From NCBI GenBank assembly GCA_021838765.1, contig JAKCCY010000009.1, positions 1 through 41,341 of the forward strand: a stretch of DNA of 41,341 nucleotides, given 5' to 3'. Below the pieces are notes generated by a model. It made no database searches and was not told where the DNA came from. It saw nothing but the letters and a program-made list of their open reading frames with translations. Of this stretch, positions 25,905-34,911 are shown piece by piece. A program made the translations under genes and the position numbers. Positions within the stretch are counted from its first letter, which is position 1; the number at the start of each line of letters is the position of its first letter. The stretch comes from Nitrospirota bacterium (GTDB lineage Bacteria > Nitrospirota_A > Leptospirillia > Leptospirillales > Leptospirillaceae).

Positions 25905-26355
25905 GGAATAATGAATCAAATCATTAAAAAAATGCAACACCAAGAAGAAATGTCATAAAAGATATTACTAAAGAATAAAAAATGATTATTAAAGATTCCT
26001 TACGAAGAGTTTTTTAAAACTTCATCAATACATTTGAAAAATATAGCAAAATAAAATCCCATAACTCCTTTATCCTCCATCAATCGGTTCCATGATCGAC
26101 TCCCCATTGCCCCGGATGGGAGCCTCCATCGTCAAGACCTGATCAAAAAAACAATCTCCCCCTCTCTTGGGGCCCTACAGCCAATGAGCTTTTCCGGACG
26201 GTAAATTTGATTTTTATAGCTGATCGTGGTTCATTAGTCGGATGATATCCACGGGACCCACCATCATCCGGAATCGAAGGGGGGCCGAATCATTCATCCC
26301 CGTTACGCGGGGCGAAACAACCAGCCTTTTTGCTGATAACAGTCAGGACAGACAC
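25905..26355. other. Intergenic region with AT-rich island
   Basis: A gene-free stretch between the divergent kinase and DUF4321 genes. From about 25905 to 26065 it is extremely AT-rich (roughly 22% GC by counting two lines) with repeated A and T tracts. From 26066 to 26355 composition returns to normal. I see no RNA gene or clear terminator. Small inverted repeats such as AATGA...TCATT near 25910-25925 may be binding sites. Confidence 0.6.
25908..25937 (-). promoter_or_regulatory. Candidate promoter of globin-kinase operon
   Basis: On the minus strand, TTGCAT (25932-25937), 18 bases, then CATTAT (25908-25913). The match is moderate, and the AT-rich setting makes chance hits common. It would start transcripts about 67 bases before the GTG at 25834. 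Confidence 0.35.
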
Positions 26356-26634
26356 TTGGCATTTGCAGGACAACAAAAAAAGGGGATGGGGCTTCTCATT
26401 CTTTTTCTATTTCTCGGAGCGGCGTTCGGATCGATCCTGACCGCGATTTTCAATCTTTTTGTCCCTTCCGGCCCCCTCGCAGATATTTTTCTGACTCATG
26501 TCACCGTCGGCTCAAGCGGACCGCTCACCTTGAAGCTCATTCTGGTGGACATTACGGTCGGAACCAGCGTCCATATCAATTTGCTCAACCTTCTCGGCAT
26601 GGTTCTGGGATATTATATCTACAGGAATTCCTGA
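26356..26634 (+). CDS. DUF4321 small membrane protein
   Basis: About 92 residues from TTG 26356, which has AGGA seven bases upstream. ATG 26386 and ATG 26242 are alternatives with poorer ribosome sites. Two hydrophobic helices: MGLLILFLFLGAAFGSILTAI at the start and INLLNLLGMVLGYYIYRN at the end, with a beta-like middle (TLKLILVDITVGTSVHIN). This is the DUF4321 pattern, a family of unknown function. The gene ends nine bases before the convergent end of uvrB. Confidence 0.72.
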   Translation: MAFAGQQKKGMGLLILFLFLGAAFGSILTAIFNLFVPSGPLADIFLTHVTVGSSGPLTLKLILVDITVGTSVHINLLNLLGMVLGYYIYRNS

Positions 26635-26643
26635 AGGGCCCCG

Positions 26644-28698
26644 CTACCCTTTTTTACGTGACCGTCCGGATTTTCCGGCGATCTTGATTCCACGTCCATC
26701 CACCTCTTTTCCGCGACTTTTCAGGACATCGCGGAAATAGGCCGCCCGCTCGAAATCCAGAGATCCTGCAGCCGCCTCCATCAATTTGCGAATGTCTGCA
26801 TCCGACAACTGTCCATCCGCCTCTTTTTCTTTTTTGTCCTCAATAAAAGCCAGCGGCTCGGTATAATCGCCTTCTGAAACAGCATAGAGACTCTCCGGGA
26901 TATTCTTGATGATCCCCTGGGGAGAGATGTTGTGCTCCTTGTTGAAAGCGATCTGGACCCGACGGCGCCTGTCCGTCTCATCGATGGCCTCCTGCATTGA
27001 GCCTGTAATGGAGTCTCCGTAAAAGATCACCCGTCCGCGAATATTTCTGGCTGCACGCCCCGCTGTCTGGATCAGGGAGCGCCTCGAACGCAAAAAACCT
27101 TCACGATCCGCGTCAAGAATGGCCACAAGACCGACTTCAGGCAGGTCAAGACCTTCTCTCAGAAGGTTGATCCCCACCAGAACATCAAAAACACCTTTCC
27201 GCAAATCCCGGAGAATCTCCATTCGTTCAAGCGTATCAATCTCCGAATGGAGATATCGAACGCGGATCCCCCTCTCCTCCAGGTATTCGGTCAGATTTTC
27301 CGCCATCCTCTTTGTCAGTACGGTGACAAGAACACGATCGGAAAGTCCAACAGTCAGATGGATCTCCCCCAAAAGATCATCCACCTGGTTCTTGGCAGGG
27401 CGCACTTCAATAACAGGATCGGTCAAACCGGTCGGACGAATCACCTGCTCCACCGTCACACCCCCTGACTTTTCAAGCTCGTAGGGTCCCGGGGTCGCGG
27501 AAACAAAGATCACCGAGGGCAAGATCGATTCAAACTCGGGAAAGGTCATCGGACGGTTGTCAAAGGCGGACGGGAGCCTGAACCCATACTCCACGAGACT
27601 TTTTTTCCTGGAATGATCTCCATGGTACATTCCGCCCACCTGAGGGACAGCCACATGGCTCTCATCAATCAGTACGAGGAAATCTTTCGGAAAATAGTCA
27701 AACAAGGTGGGAGGCGGCTCCCCCGGCTTTCTTCCCGACAGATGTCGTGAATAGTTTTCAATCCCGTGACAGTAACCCACCTCCCGTATCATTTCCAGGT
27801 CAAAAAGTGTCCGTTGCTCGATACGCTGGGCCTCTATCAGCTTTCCTTCCTTCCTGAAATAGCGGATTCTTTCGACAAGCTCCTCTTCTATACTGGACAG
27901 GGCGGATTCCATTTGATCCGGTGGAAGGACATAATGCGTCCCGGGATAGATGATCACCGAGGACATCTGGGACAGTTCCGCCCCTGTCAGGGGATCGAAC
28001 TCCCGCAAACGATCGATCTCATCTCCAAAGAGCTCAATCCGGATCGCCCTATCCTCATAGGATGCCGGAATGACATCGATTACATCCCCCCTGACTCGAA
28101 ATGTCCCCCTTTTCAGATCCATATCATTTCTCTGGTACTGGATCCCGACAAGCCTCTCGAGAAGCTTCTCCCGGCGCATTACGAGACCCCGTTCAAGATA
28201 AAGATGCATCTTCTTGTAGGACTCGGGAGAACCCAGTCCGTAAATACAGGAAACAGAGGCCACAACAAGGGTGTCCCTGCGGTCAAGGAGCGCGGACGTG
28301 GCCGAGTGGCGCATCCGGTCGATCAGCTCGTTGATGGCCGAATCCTTTTCGATAAAGGTATCCGTCGAAGGCAAATAGGCCTCAGGCTGATAATAGTCGT
28401 AATAGCTTACAAAGTACTCAACCCTGTTCTCCGGAAAAAACGTCTTGAATTCCCGGTAGAGCTGGGCGGCCAGTGTCTTGTTCGGGGCCAGGACGAGTGC
28501 GGGTTTATCAAGTTTCTCCACGACTTTTGCCATGGTGAAGGTTTTCCCTGACCCGGTGACACCCAAAAGCGTCTGAAAGGACGCCCCGGATTGAATCCCG
28601 TTTGACAGGACCTCTATGGCCCTCCCCTGATCACCGGAAGGAATAAACTCCGACGCAATCCTGAATCTGATATTTGAAGAATCTCCACTCACTGTCAT
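26644..28698 (-). CDS. uvrB: UvrABC excision nuclease subunit B
   Basis: 684 residues, full length. Walker A GVTGSGKT at 46-53, the damage-probing beta-hairpin region ([12 protein letters not shown]), the DEAD-like box LIDESHV, helicase motifs near GLDLPEVGL and QTAGRAARN, and a C-terminal UVR domain ([11 protein letters not shown]) that contacts UvrC. It loads onto damaged DNA with UvrA in nucleotide excision repair. The start overlaps the YnfA-like gene by four bases (ATGA), so the two are co-translated. I saw no obvious LexA site. Confidence 0.97.
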   Translation of the reverse strand: MTVSGDSSNIRFRIASEFIPSGDQGRAIEVLSNGIQSGASFQTLLGVTGSGKTFTMAKVVEKLDKPALVLAPNKTLAAQLYREFKTFFPENRVEYFVSYYDYYQPEAYLPSTDTFIEKDSAINELIDRMRHSATSALLDRRDTLVVASVSCIYGLGSPESYKKMHLYLERGLVMRREKLLERLVGIQYQRNDMDLKRGTFRVRGDVIDVIPASYEDRAIRIELFGDEIDRLREFDPLTGAELSQMSSVIIYPGTHYVLPPDQMESALSSIEEELVERIRYFRKEGKLIEAQRIEQRTLFDLEMIREVGYCHGIENYSRHLSGRKPGEPPPTLFDYFPKDFLVLIDESHVAVPQVGGMYHGDHSRKKSLVEYGFRLPSAFDNRPMTFPEFESILPSVIFVSATPGPYELEKSGGVTVEQVIRPTGLTDPVIEVRPAKNQVDDLLGEIHLTVGLSDRVLVTVLTKRMAENLTEYLEERGIRVRYLHSEIDTLERMEILRDLRKGVFDVLVGINLLREGLDLPEVGLVAILDADREGFLRSRRSLIQTAGRAARNIRGRVIFYGDSITGSMQEAIDETDRRRRVQIAFNKEHNISPQGIIKNIPESLYAVSEGDYTEPLAFIEDKKEKEADGQLSDADIRKLMEAAAGSLDFERAAYFRDVLKSRGKEVDGRGIKIAGKSGRSRKKG

Positions 28699-29045
28699 CC
28701 CCTCGGAGCCAGAATCATGAGCCCCACACCAACAAGAACCAGAAATGCCCCGGCCTTATCCCAGATATCGGGATGAAAGTGATCAAACGACATCGCCCAG
28801 AAAATGGAAATGACGATAAAGATCCCCCCATACGCCGCATAGACCCGGCCGAACGGAGCCGGTATCTTGGTCGCGGAAATGCCATATGCGGCGAGAAGCA
28901 GCATACCCATAACTCCCTGCCATGGATTTTGGTGCTCCCGCAGCCATCGCCAGACAAGATATCCACCGCCCACCTCCAATACGCCTGACAGAAAAAACCA
29001 CGGAAGCGTCCTGGCAAGGATCCTTGCACCTTCCTGAAGACCCAT
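28695..29045 (-). CDS. YnfA/UPF0060 family membrane protein
   Basis: 116 residues, four transmembrane helices. [43 protein letters not shown] and the C-terminal helix match the UPF0060 family, small membrane proteins related to the SMR transporters. G-rich GGGGGGAA lies upstream of ATG 29045. It overlaps uvrB by four bases. The substrate is unknown. Confidence 0.92.
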   Translation of the reverse strand: MGLQEGARILARTLPWFFLSGVLEVGGGYLVWRWLREHQNPWQGVMGMLLLAAYGISATKIPAPFGRVYAAYGGIFIVISIFWAMSFDHFHPDIWDKAGAFLVLVGVGLMILAPRG

Positions 29046-29126
29046 CTTGAATATTTCCCCCCTTTTACCGCACTATCTGATGAGATTGGAAATAGGACCG
29101 GACAAACCACCCAACAAAGGAGCCTC

Positions 29127-29849
29127 ATGACCGTCGATCCCGTTTGCGGAACAAAGATTCCAACACTTCAACATGCCTATGCCATCCGTATCCATAAAGG
29201 AAGAATCCTTTATTTTCACAGCCCTCAATGCCTTGAAACATTCGAGCGGGATCCAGCAAAGGTCACCGCTCCTCCGGGAAGACTCTTTACCGTGGGCGTT
29301 ATGGGTGCCGCCTCCGGAGATCTTGAAGCAAAGCACAGGGAGATCGCCCGCCATCTTGGCAGGGAGATCGCAAAACGGGAATTGGGACTGATCACCGGAG
29401 CTTGCCCAGGCCTTCCATATGAGGCTGCATCGGGATTCAAGGAGGTTGGTGGCGTCTCCATCGGCATCTCCCCCGCCCTTTCAGAGCAGGAACATATCTC
29501 CCGATACCAGTCCCCGAACGATCTGTTTGACATCATCATCTTCACGGGATCCGGGCTGATGGGACGAGAGGTCATCAATATCCGCTCAAGCGATCTGGTC
29601 CTGATCGTCGGTGGACACTCCGGAACCCTCGGAGAATTTTCCATCGCCTATGACGAAGGCAAGCTGATCGGTGTTCTGGACGGATCGGGCGGAATCACCG
29701 AGATTCTTCCCGATATCGTGAAGAAGATAGGAAAAGAAACCGGTAGCCGCCTCCTGTACCACTCGGACCCCGGAACACTTTTGACTCTCCTCGTGAACGA
29801 ATACACCACTAACCATTTCCGAAGGCCATCGGTCCATATCGTCGGCTGA
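29127..29849 (+). CDS. YHS-domain/SLOG (LOG-like) fusion protein
   Basis: 240 residues. Residues 1-48 are a YHS-like metal-binding module: DPVCGTKI with Cys7 and LYFHSPQCLETF with Cys35. Residues 52-205 are a Rossmann-like SLOG domain of the TIGR00725/LOG type: VGVMGAASGD, LGLITGACPGLPYEAASGF and LIVGGHSGTLGEFSIAYDEGK, the GGxxGTxxE phosphate-binding signature. LOG relatives cleave or bind nucleotides, and others act as nucleotide sensors. AAGGAG lies six bases before ATG 29127. The fusion suggests metal- or redox-controlled nucleotide binding (inference). No operon partner is visible; it is divergent from the YnfA-like gene. Confidence 0.88.
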   Translation: MTVDPVCGTKIPTLQHAYAIRIHKGRILYFHSPQCLETFERDPAKVTAPPGRLFTVGVMGAASGDLEAKHREIARHLGREIAKRELGLITGACPGLPYEAASGFKEVGGVSIGISPALSEQEHISRYQSPNDLFDIIIFTGSGLMGREVINIRSSDLVLIVGGHSGTLGEFSIAYDEGKLIGVLDGSGGITEILPDIVKKIGKETGSRLLYHSDPGTLLTLLVNEYTTNHFRRPSVHIVG

Positions 29850-29854
29850 GCCAG

Positions 29855-29886
29855 GCCAATGGGGATCTCACGGGATTCCCATTGGC
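29855..29886. terminator. Strong hairpin between convergent genes, no T run
   Basis: GCCAATGGG (29855-29863) pairs with CCCATTGGC (29878-29886). The stem extends inward four more pairs (one G-T) to a six-base loop, about 13 bp in all. It starts five bases after the YHS-SLOG stop and lies between convergent genes. It lacks a T run on both strands, so it may protect 3' ends or assist rather than act as a classic terminator. Confidence 0.5.
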
Positions 29887-29917
29887 AATCCCTGCGTTCG
29901 GTCTGTCGATCCTGTCT

Positions 29918-32518
29918 TTACCTCAGGGGAAACATTGACAGCAATTTCTTCGACAACCCTTCTCCCTGCCCTGACCAGACCGCGCTGTTGAAATCGATCG
30001 CTTCCAGCGTCTGCCGGATGGCCCTTTGTCCTCCGGACAAGGGATTCTTTTCAAAAAAGGATCCGATCACTTCGGAGAATGCCTTCTCTTTGCGATGATC
30101 CCCCATGGCGCGGATCAATCTTGAAAGAGCGAAGCCCCCGCTTGAGTAGCGCCGTGAAAACTCCTGGAATCTCTCCGTAAAAAAGGCCCATGCATGATCC
30201 CGCCCGTAAGGATTGTCCGCAACAGACACCACCACGGACACCGTATCCTGGGAACGGATCCTGTCTGAAAGACTGTCTTCCAGAAGCAATCGGATCTCCT
30301 CTGGTTTCCGTGAAGAGGCAAGCCCTGTCAAAAACCTCATCTTCTCCTCCTGATGGGACTCAATCAAAGCCCGATCCCGGAGGACTCCAAAAGCATCCGA
30401 CAAACGCCCACCGCCAATAACGGTTCGAAAAACACCGATTCTCAAATCAGGATGGAGCGATGAAGGGTTCTTCAGAAACTCCCCGAACATCTCTTCACAT
30501 CTGGTCAGCACCAAAATATCTCCGGAGCGGCCAAGCGCGCCCAGGAGCAGTGAGCGGAGAAGCCTTGCCTGATGGTCCTCCCCCTCTTTCACGACCCATC
30601 CGAGACGATCAAAGGCCTCACGGCACACATCCTGGATGAAGGATGAAAACGCTTCCCATGCCGGCTCAAAAGCAAGCAGCTGGTCCAGATAAGCCAGATG
30701 CGCGATGATGTCAGCCCATACAATATAATTTGTCTGGTGGCGGCAGACATTGACCGTATCCAGAAAATCCTCGAGTCTGGACAGACCGGCCAAAGACAGT
30801 GAAAATTCGTCATTGACAAATCCAAGACTTTCCGCTGCAGAGATCTTGCCCTCCCGGATATCCGAAAGGATCCTCTTTCTTAAGCTTCCTTCATTCTTCA
30901 CCCGATAAAAACCCCTTCCGGACACATTCAGGCTCCGGATGGATTCCATCGGAAAGGGAAAAGGGGAGCTTGCCTCCCCAAGGAGAAAAGATTGCTCGGA
31001 TACCTGGCCATTCTCCTCTCGACGGACACCCATCATGACCTGCCAAACGTCTTTTGTCGGAGAGGAAAGAATCTCTTTCATCCGGACAGGATGGTTCGCA
31101 AACGGTTCCTGTACGGCATGGAGGTTTTTTTCGTCCTCCAGACGCACGACCGGGTATCCCTTCTTCAGAGTCCAGCTTTCCATGATGGACCGGACATCCT
31201 GACCGGCCTTTCGTCCCAGGGCATTCCAAAGATCCTGCGTCCGGGCATTTCCGTAACTGTGGCGTTTCAGATAGTCCGACAATCCCTCGCGGAAAACCTC
31301 CTCCCCCAGATAGCCCTCGAGCATCCGGATCAGGGAACCCCCTTTCGTATAGGAAATGGCATCGAATATTTCATTGATTTCATGGGGATCCCGAACATCC
31401 ACCTGAACAGGATGGGATTCTGTCATCCCGTCCAGGTCAAAGGCTTCCGTCATGTCCTCTGCCTGAAAAAGCTCCCACATGCGCCATTCGGGGAAAAGAT
31501 AGTCGACCGCCTTGACCTCCATCCATGAAGCAAAGCCTTCATTCAGCCAGAGGTCATCCCACCATGCCATCGTCACCAGGTCTCCGAACCACTGATGAGC
31601 CATTTCGTGAGCAACCACGATGGCCACCCTCTGACGGGTTCTCGCTGAGGCAACCGACGGATCCACGAGAAGAGCTGTTTCACGGTAAGTCAGTATGCCC
31701 CAGTTCTCCATGGCACCGGCCGCAAAATCGGGGATCGCCAGAAGATCCATCTTTGGAAGGGGATAAGGGATGCCAAAATACTGATTGAACCAGGGAAGAA
31801 GACGGGTTGCCACCTCAAGGGCAAAAACACCCTGTTCCTTTTTGCCTTTGGTCGACCAGACAGAAATCCGCGTACCGTCCGGAGTCTGGTCGCTGACCTC
31901 CTCAAAGTCTCCAACGGAAAGATGCAGAAGGTAGGTGGACATTCGGGGAGTTTTTGCAAAAACAACCTCTTTCATGGCTCCTTTCAGAAGCTTTTCCCTG
32001 ACCACCGGCATGTTGGACAGCGCGACAAGTTTTTCAGGTACGACCAGAGTGAGGGAAAAGGTTGCCTTCGCTGAGGGTTCGTCCCAGCAGGGAAAGACCC
32101 TCCGGGCATCCGTAGCCTCAAACTGGGTCGTCACAAGAACCCGTTTTTCCCCGTCAGGATCTTTAAAATGGCTCTGGTAAAGCCCAGCGAGAAGGTCGTT
32201 GACCTTTCCGGCAAAAACAACTTCCAGGAGAGCGGATGAACCGGCCTCAAAAAGCCTTTCCGCTTTCAGGACAATGCGCTCATATTCCTTATCCTCGAGA
32301 ACCCGGAGCGGAGAGGGATCCCCCTTTACAAAAGCCGTTGCGTAATCAATGTCCAGATCCACAGAATTGAGGACAAACTCCGTGGTATCCCTCCGGACAT
32401 CGAGGTGGATCTTGACCTCACCACTGAAGGTCAGAGCCTCCATATCCATTTTCAAAACCAGGTCATAGTGTGTCGGACGAACATCGAGGGGAAGCTGATA
32501 GCAGGACATATCGGGCAT
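29918..32518 (-). CDS. M1-family zinc aminopeptidase
   Basis: About 866 residues. Zinc site HEMAHQW (H304, E305, H308) with the third ligand E327 in NEGF; exopeptidase signature GAMEN at 268-272. The order is N-terminal beta saddle, thermolysin-like catalytic domain, small beta domain and a long ERAP1-C-like helical domain, closer to the ERAP/tricorn-factor branch than to E. coli PepN. It removes N-terminal residues from peptides in the cytoplasm. I place the start at ATG 32518 (MPDMSCYQL) because AAGGA precedes it by eight bases; an upstream extension to 32623 would overlap the thioredoxin gene. It follows the thioredoxin gene by 28 bases. Confidence 0.93.
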   Translation of the reverse strand: MPDMSCYQLPLDVRPTHYDLVLKMDMEALTFSGEVKIHLDVRRDTTEFVLNSVDLDIDYATAFVKGDPSPLRVLEDKEYERIVLKAERLFEAGSSALLEVVFAGKVNDLLAGLYQSHFKDPDGEKRVLVTTQFEATDARRVFPCWDEPSAKATFSLTLVVPEKLVALSNMPVVREKLLKGAMKEVVFAKTPRMSTYLLHLSVGDFEEVSDQTPDGTRISVWSTKGKKEQGVFALEVATRLLPWFNQYFGIPYPLPKMDLLAIPDFAAGAMENWGILTYRETALLVDPSVASARTRQRVAIVVAHEMAHQWFGDLVTMAWWDDLWLNEGFASWMEVKAVDYLFPEWRMWELFQAEDMTEAFDLDGMTESHPVQVDVRDPHEINEIFDAISYTKGGSLIRMLEGYLGEEVFREGLSDYLKRHSYGNARTQDLWNALGRKAGQDVRSIMESWTLKKGYPVVRLEDEKNLHAVQEPFANHPVRMKEILSSPTKDVWQVMMGVRREENGQVSEQSFLLGEASSPFPFPMESIRSLNVSGRGFYRVKNEGSLRKRILSDIREGKISAAESLGFVNDEFSLSLAGLSRLEDFLDTVNVCRHQTNYIVWADIIAHLAYLDQLLAFEPAWEAFSSFIQDVCREAFDRLGWVVKEGEDHQARLLRSLLLGALGRSGDILVLTRCEEMFGEFLKNPSSLHPDLRIGVFRTVIGGGRLSDAFGVLRDRALIESHQEEKMRFLTGLASSRKPEEIRLLLEDSLSDRIRSQDTVSVVVSVADNPYGRDHAWAFFTERFQEFSRRYSSGGFALSRLIRAMGDHRKEKAFSEVIGSFFEKNPLSGGQRAIRQTLEAIDFNSAVWSGQGEGLSKKLLSMFPLR

Positions 32519-32546
32519 CAGGTCAATCCTTTCAGGTTGATCATGT

Positions 32547-32972
32547 TCAATTGGATAGACCAAGGGAGCGCTCAATTTCGGAAAGCCCCATGGCCCCGAC
32601 AAGGCGCTGGACGGGAACTCCATTTTTAAAATACACCATCAGGGGGATGCTTCTGGCCTCAAGGCGCTGGGCAGTATCCGGGTTTTCGTCCACATTGAGC
32701 TTGGCAACGGTGATTTTTCCGTTGTACTTTTTTGCAAGTTGCTCCAGTATGGGTGCGACCATCCTGCAGGGACCACACCATGGAGCCCAGAGGTCCAGAA
32801 GGACCGGAACAGGCGAAGACAGGACAAGCGCCTGGTAGCTGGCATCCGTCACCGTAATCGGAGCTCCTCCTACCGGGAGGGGGGCCTTGCATGCCCCACA
32901 ACGCGGTCCTGGCCTTCCGGGGTCAACATTATTTACCACACCACAAGCAGGACACCTGACAGGAGTACTCAT
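32547..32972 (-). CDS. trxC: Thioredoxin 2-like protein with zinc ribbon
   Basis: About 141 residues. The N-terminal zinc ribbon has CPAC and CGAC pairs, as in TrxC. The thioredoxin domain carries the active site WAPWCGPCRM and the cis-proline segment SIPLMVYF. It reduces disulfides in the cytoplasm and could supply Bcp. ATG 32972 has GGAGG six bases upstream. The start codon overlaps that of the divergent gene at CATG (32970-32973). Confidence 0.93.
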   Translation of the reverse strand: MSTPVRCPACGVVNNVDPGRPGPRCGACKAPLPVGGAPITVTDASYQALVLSSPVPVLLDLWAPWCGPCRMVAPILEQLAKKYNGKITVAKLNVDENPDTAQRLEARSIPLMVYFKNGVPVQRLVGAMGLSEIERSLGLSN

Positions 32973-33690
32973 GAATTCCTCCACTCAAAAGAAATCCGTT
33001 ACAAACCCGTTGACATCCGTTCATCATAGTCCCCGACATGAAACACGACAAGGGGATAAGGAAACGGGTCCGCTCCGGATAGCCAGCACGCTCGTTGCTT
33101 TTCTCCTTCTTTTTCCCGGAATGCTCTCCGTTGCATCGGCAAGCTCCTTTTTTGAGGGATCCCCGAAAATGGGAGAGCACTATTCCCCGTCGGAAAATCT
33201 TGAAAAGATCGATATCGCAATCCTCAAAAAAGCGAAAAAATCCATTGATATCGCAATGTATGCCTTTACCGACAGGAATCTCTCGGGAGTACTCCTTCAG
33301 GAAGCCCAAAAAGGGGTCAAAATCCGGATTTACCGTGACCGGACACAAATACACGACCATGGAGACCAGAGTCAAAAACTGCTTAACCAACCTGGAATAG
33401 AGATCCGCATCAAACGAAACGGAAGAAGCAACATCATGCATCTGAAGTCCTACATCGTCGATGGCAGGATCCTGAGGACAGGATCGGCCAACTGGTCTCC
33501 CCCCGGAGAAGGAGCCGCATGCCGGCGTTATTCCTGCGGTCACAGGCTCCAGCAGGACAACAACCTATTTCTCACGGAAGACCCGATCATGGCAAAACAG
33601 TTTGTGAAAGAATTTGACCATCTCTGGAATCGACCAAACAACATGAGACACTTCCCCAAAGCCAAACACCGCAGGAGAAAATACGACTGA
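32971..33690 (+). CDS. Secreted phospholipase D-family (Nuc-like) protein
   Basis: About 239 residues. A long charged N-region precedes a hydrophobic core and the SVASAS cleavage site (residues about 35-58), so it is probably exported. A single HKD motif, H157-K159-D164 (MHLKSYIVDG) followed by GSANWS, places it with one-motif PLD nucleases such as Nuc, which dimerise to form the active site. Between GSANWSPPGEG and QDNNLFL there is an extra segment of about 13 residues containing two cysteines, unusual for this spot. ATG 32971 has AGGAG a few bases upstream. A signal peptide of normal length would need a later start, so the start is not certain. Confidence 0.82.
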   Translation: MNSSTQKKSVTNPLTSVHHSPRHETRQGDKETGPLRIASTLVAFLLLFPGMLSVASASSFFEGSPKMGEHYSPSENLEKIDIAILKKAKKSIDIAMYAFTDRNLSGVLLQEAQKGVKIRIYRDRTQIHDHGDQSQKLLNQPGIEIRIKRNGRSNIMHLKSYIVDGRILRTGSANWSPPGEGAACRRYSCGHRLQQDNNLFLTEDPIMAKQFVKEFDHLWNRPNNMRHFPKAKHRRRKYD

Positions 33691-33718
33691 CCTCCCACGA
33701 CTTCCCAAAAAAAGGCCG

Positions 33719-34768
33719 TTATTGGGGCATGCTCTCCCCGTTCGATGCCACGTCAAGAGCATCTCCGAGCGGGAGCGGCTTATCCAGAAACTCCGGAACA
33801 AAAAACAGGGCATAGCCAGACAGCATCAAAAGTCCTCCAGCGACCTGATGGAAGGAGAGAGGCTTTCCCAAAAAAATAATTGCGCCCAGAGCCGTTACAA
33901 TGGGCTGCCCATTGACCAAAAAACTCGTTCGGGTGCTTCCCAGGACGGAAAGGGCCCGGTTCCAGAGGAAATAGGCCAGATAAAGCGCGATGCCAATCGT
34001 ATAGAACAAGGCGAAATAAACGACCGGAACTCTTTCGTCTGGAGAGAGAAGCAGTTCTTTCGGGCTGGACAGGGCGATGAACAGTCCTCCGATCAGGATC
34101 GGCAGGACGGTCACCGTCAACGGCGGGAGCGTCCGGAGAAGTCTTCTGGACCAAAGAGTCTGAAGGACAAACAGAAAAAGGCAAAGAGCCCCCCATAATA
34201 ATCCGGTCAACCAGAATGGTCCGCTTCCGACGGGAGCACCTCCGCCAACGAGAACGGCTGTCCCCATAAAAACCACCAGCATCCCGCCCCATTGACTCTT
34301 TTTGTAACGCTCGCCTGCACCGATATGCCCAAATACAGCCAAAATCAAGGGGCCAAGCGACAAAATGAGTGAAATCGTGAGGGGATCAAGGAGAGAGACC
34401 GCTTTAAAAAAAGAAATCTGATAGGAAACGGTCGACAGGAACGCCAAAAAGGCCAAACCGGACCATTGACCCAATGTGAGCTCTTTCAGCAGGGAAAAAA
34501 GTCTGGGGCCAAGAAGAAGCAACAAAATGGCTCCCCAACCAAAACGCAACGTCAAAAAATGTCGGGGAGTAAGCATTCTTAAAGGTTCATACAGAACGAC
34601 ATAATGAAAACCCCAGATCAGGGTCGTCAAGGCGATTGCCCAATACCCGCCGACAAGCGTTGAAAATCTTTTTTTCACATCCCTCTTCCATCGATTGAAT
34701 CCGGTCCGGGCAAAGCCCACCAGAAAGAGAACATAGAGGACAAGCAGACGTCCATGGGGAGTCCGCAC
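33719..34768 (-). CDS. EamA/DMT-family transporter
   Basis: 349 residues, about ten transmembrane helices in two EamA repeats. The first begins ALTTLIWGFHYVV, the second GLLWGALCLFLFVLQTLWSRR, and the last helices read GQPIVTALGAIIFLGKPLS. This is the usual layout of drug/metabolite exporters; the substrate is unknown. GTG 34768 is the longest start. A GTG about 30 codons downstream (KKRFSTLVGG) would remove an odd N-terminal extension and may be the real one. Convergent with the PLD gene. Confidence 0.88.
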   Translation of the reverse strand: MRTPHGRLLVLYVLFLVGFARTGFNRWKRDVKKRFSTLVGGYWAIALTTLIWGFHYVVLYEPLRMLTPRHFLTLRFGWGAILLLLLGPRLFSLLKELTLGQWSGLAFLAFLSTVSYQISFFKAVSLLDPLTISLILSLGPLILAVFGHIGAGERYKKSQWGGMLVVFMGTAVLVGGGAPVGSGPFWLTGLLWGALCLFLFVLQTLWSRRLLRTLPPLTVTVLPILIGGLFIALSSPKELLLSPDERVPVVYFALFYTIGIALYLAYFLWNRALSVLGSTRTSFLVNGQPIVTALGAIIFLGKPLSFHQVAGGLLMLSGYALFFVPEFLDKPLPLGDALDVASNGESMPQ

Positions 34769-34799
34769 ATCATTCTGTTTTCCAAGAACCCCAAAATCG

Positions 34800-34805
34800 A
34801 TTATA
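34800..34805 (-). promoter_or_regulatory. Candidate -10 element for the EamA gene
   Basis: A perfect TATAAT on the minus strand, 31 bases upstream of GTG 34768. No convincing -35 lies 16-18 bases away. Confidence 0.35.
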
Positions 34806-34911
34806 CTTCAAGAATAGATAGCCCGGTCCTGCCCCTTCCCTTTTTTTCGTTATCCTCATGGTCAGGCGTTTGCAAAATTCTAACAGTTTTTCATTGAAAG
34901 GGTTTACTCTC

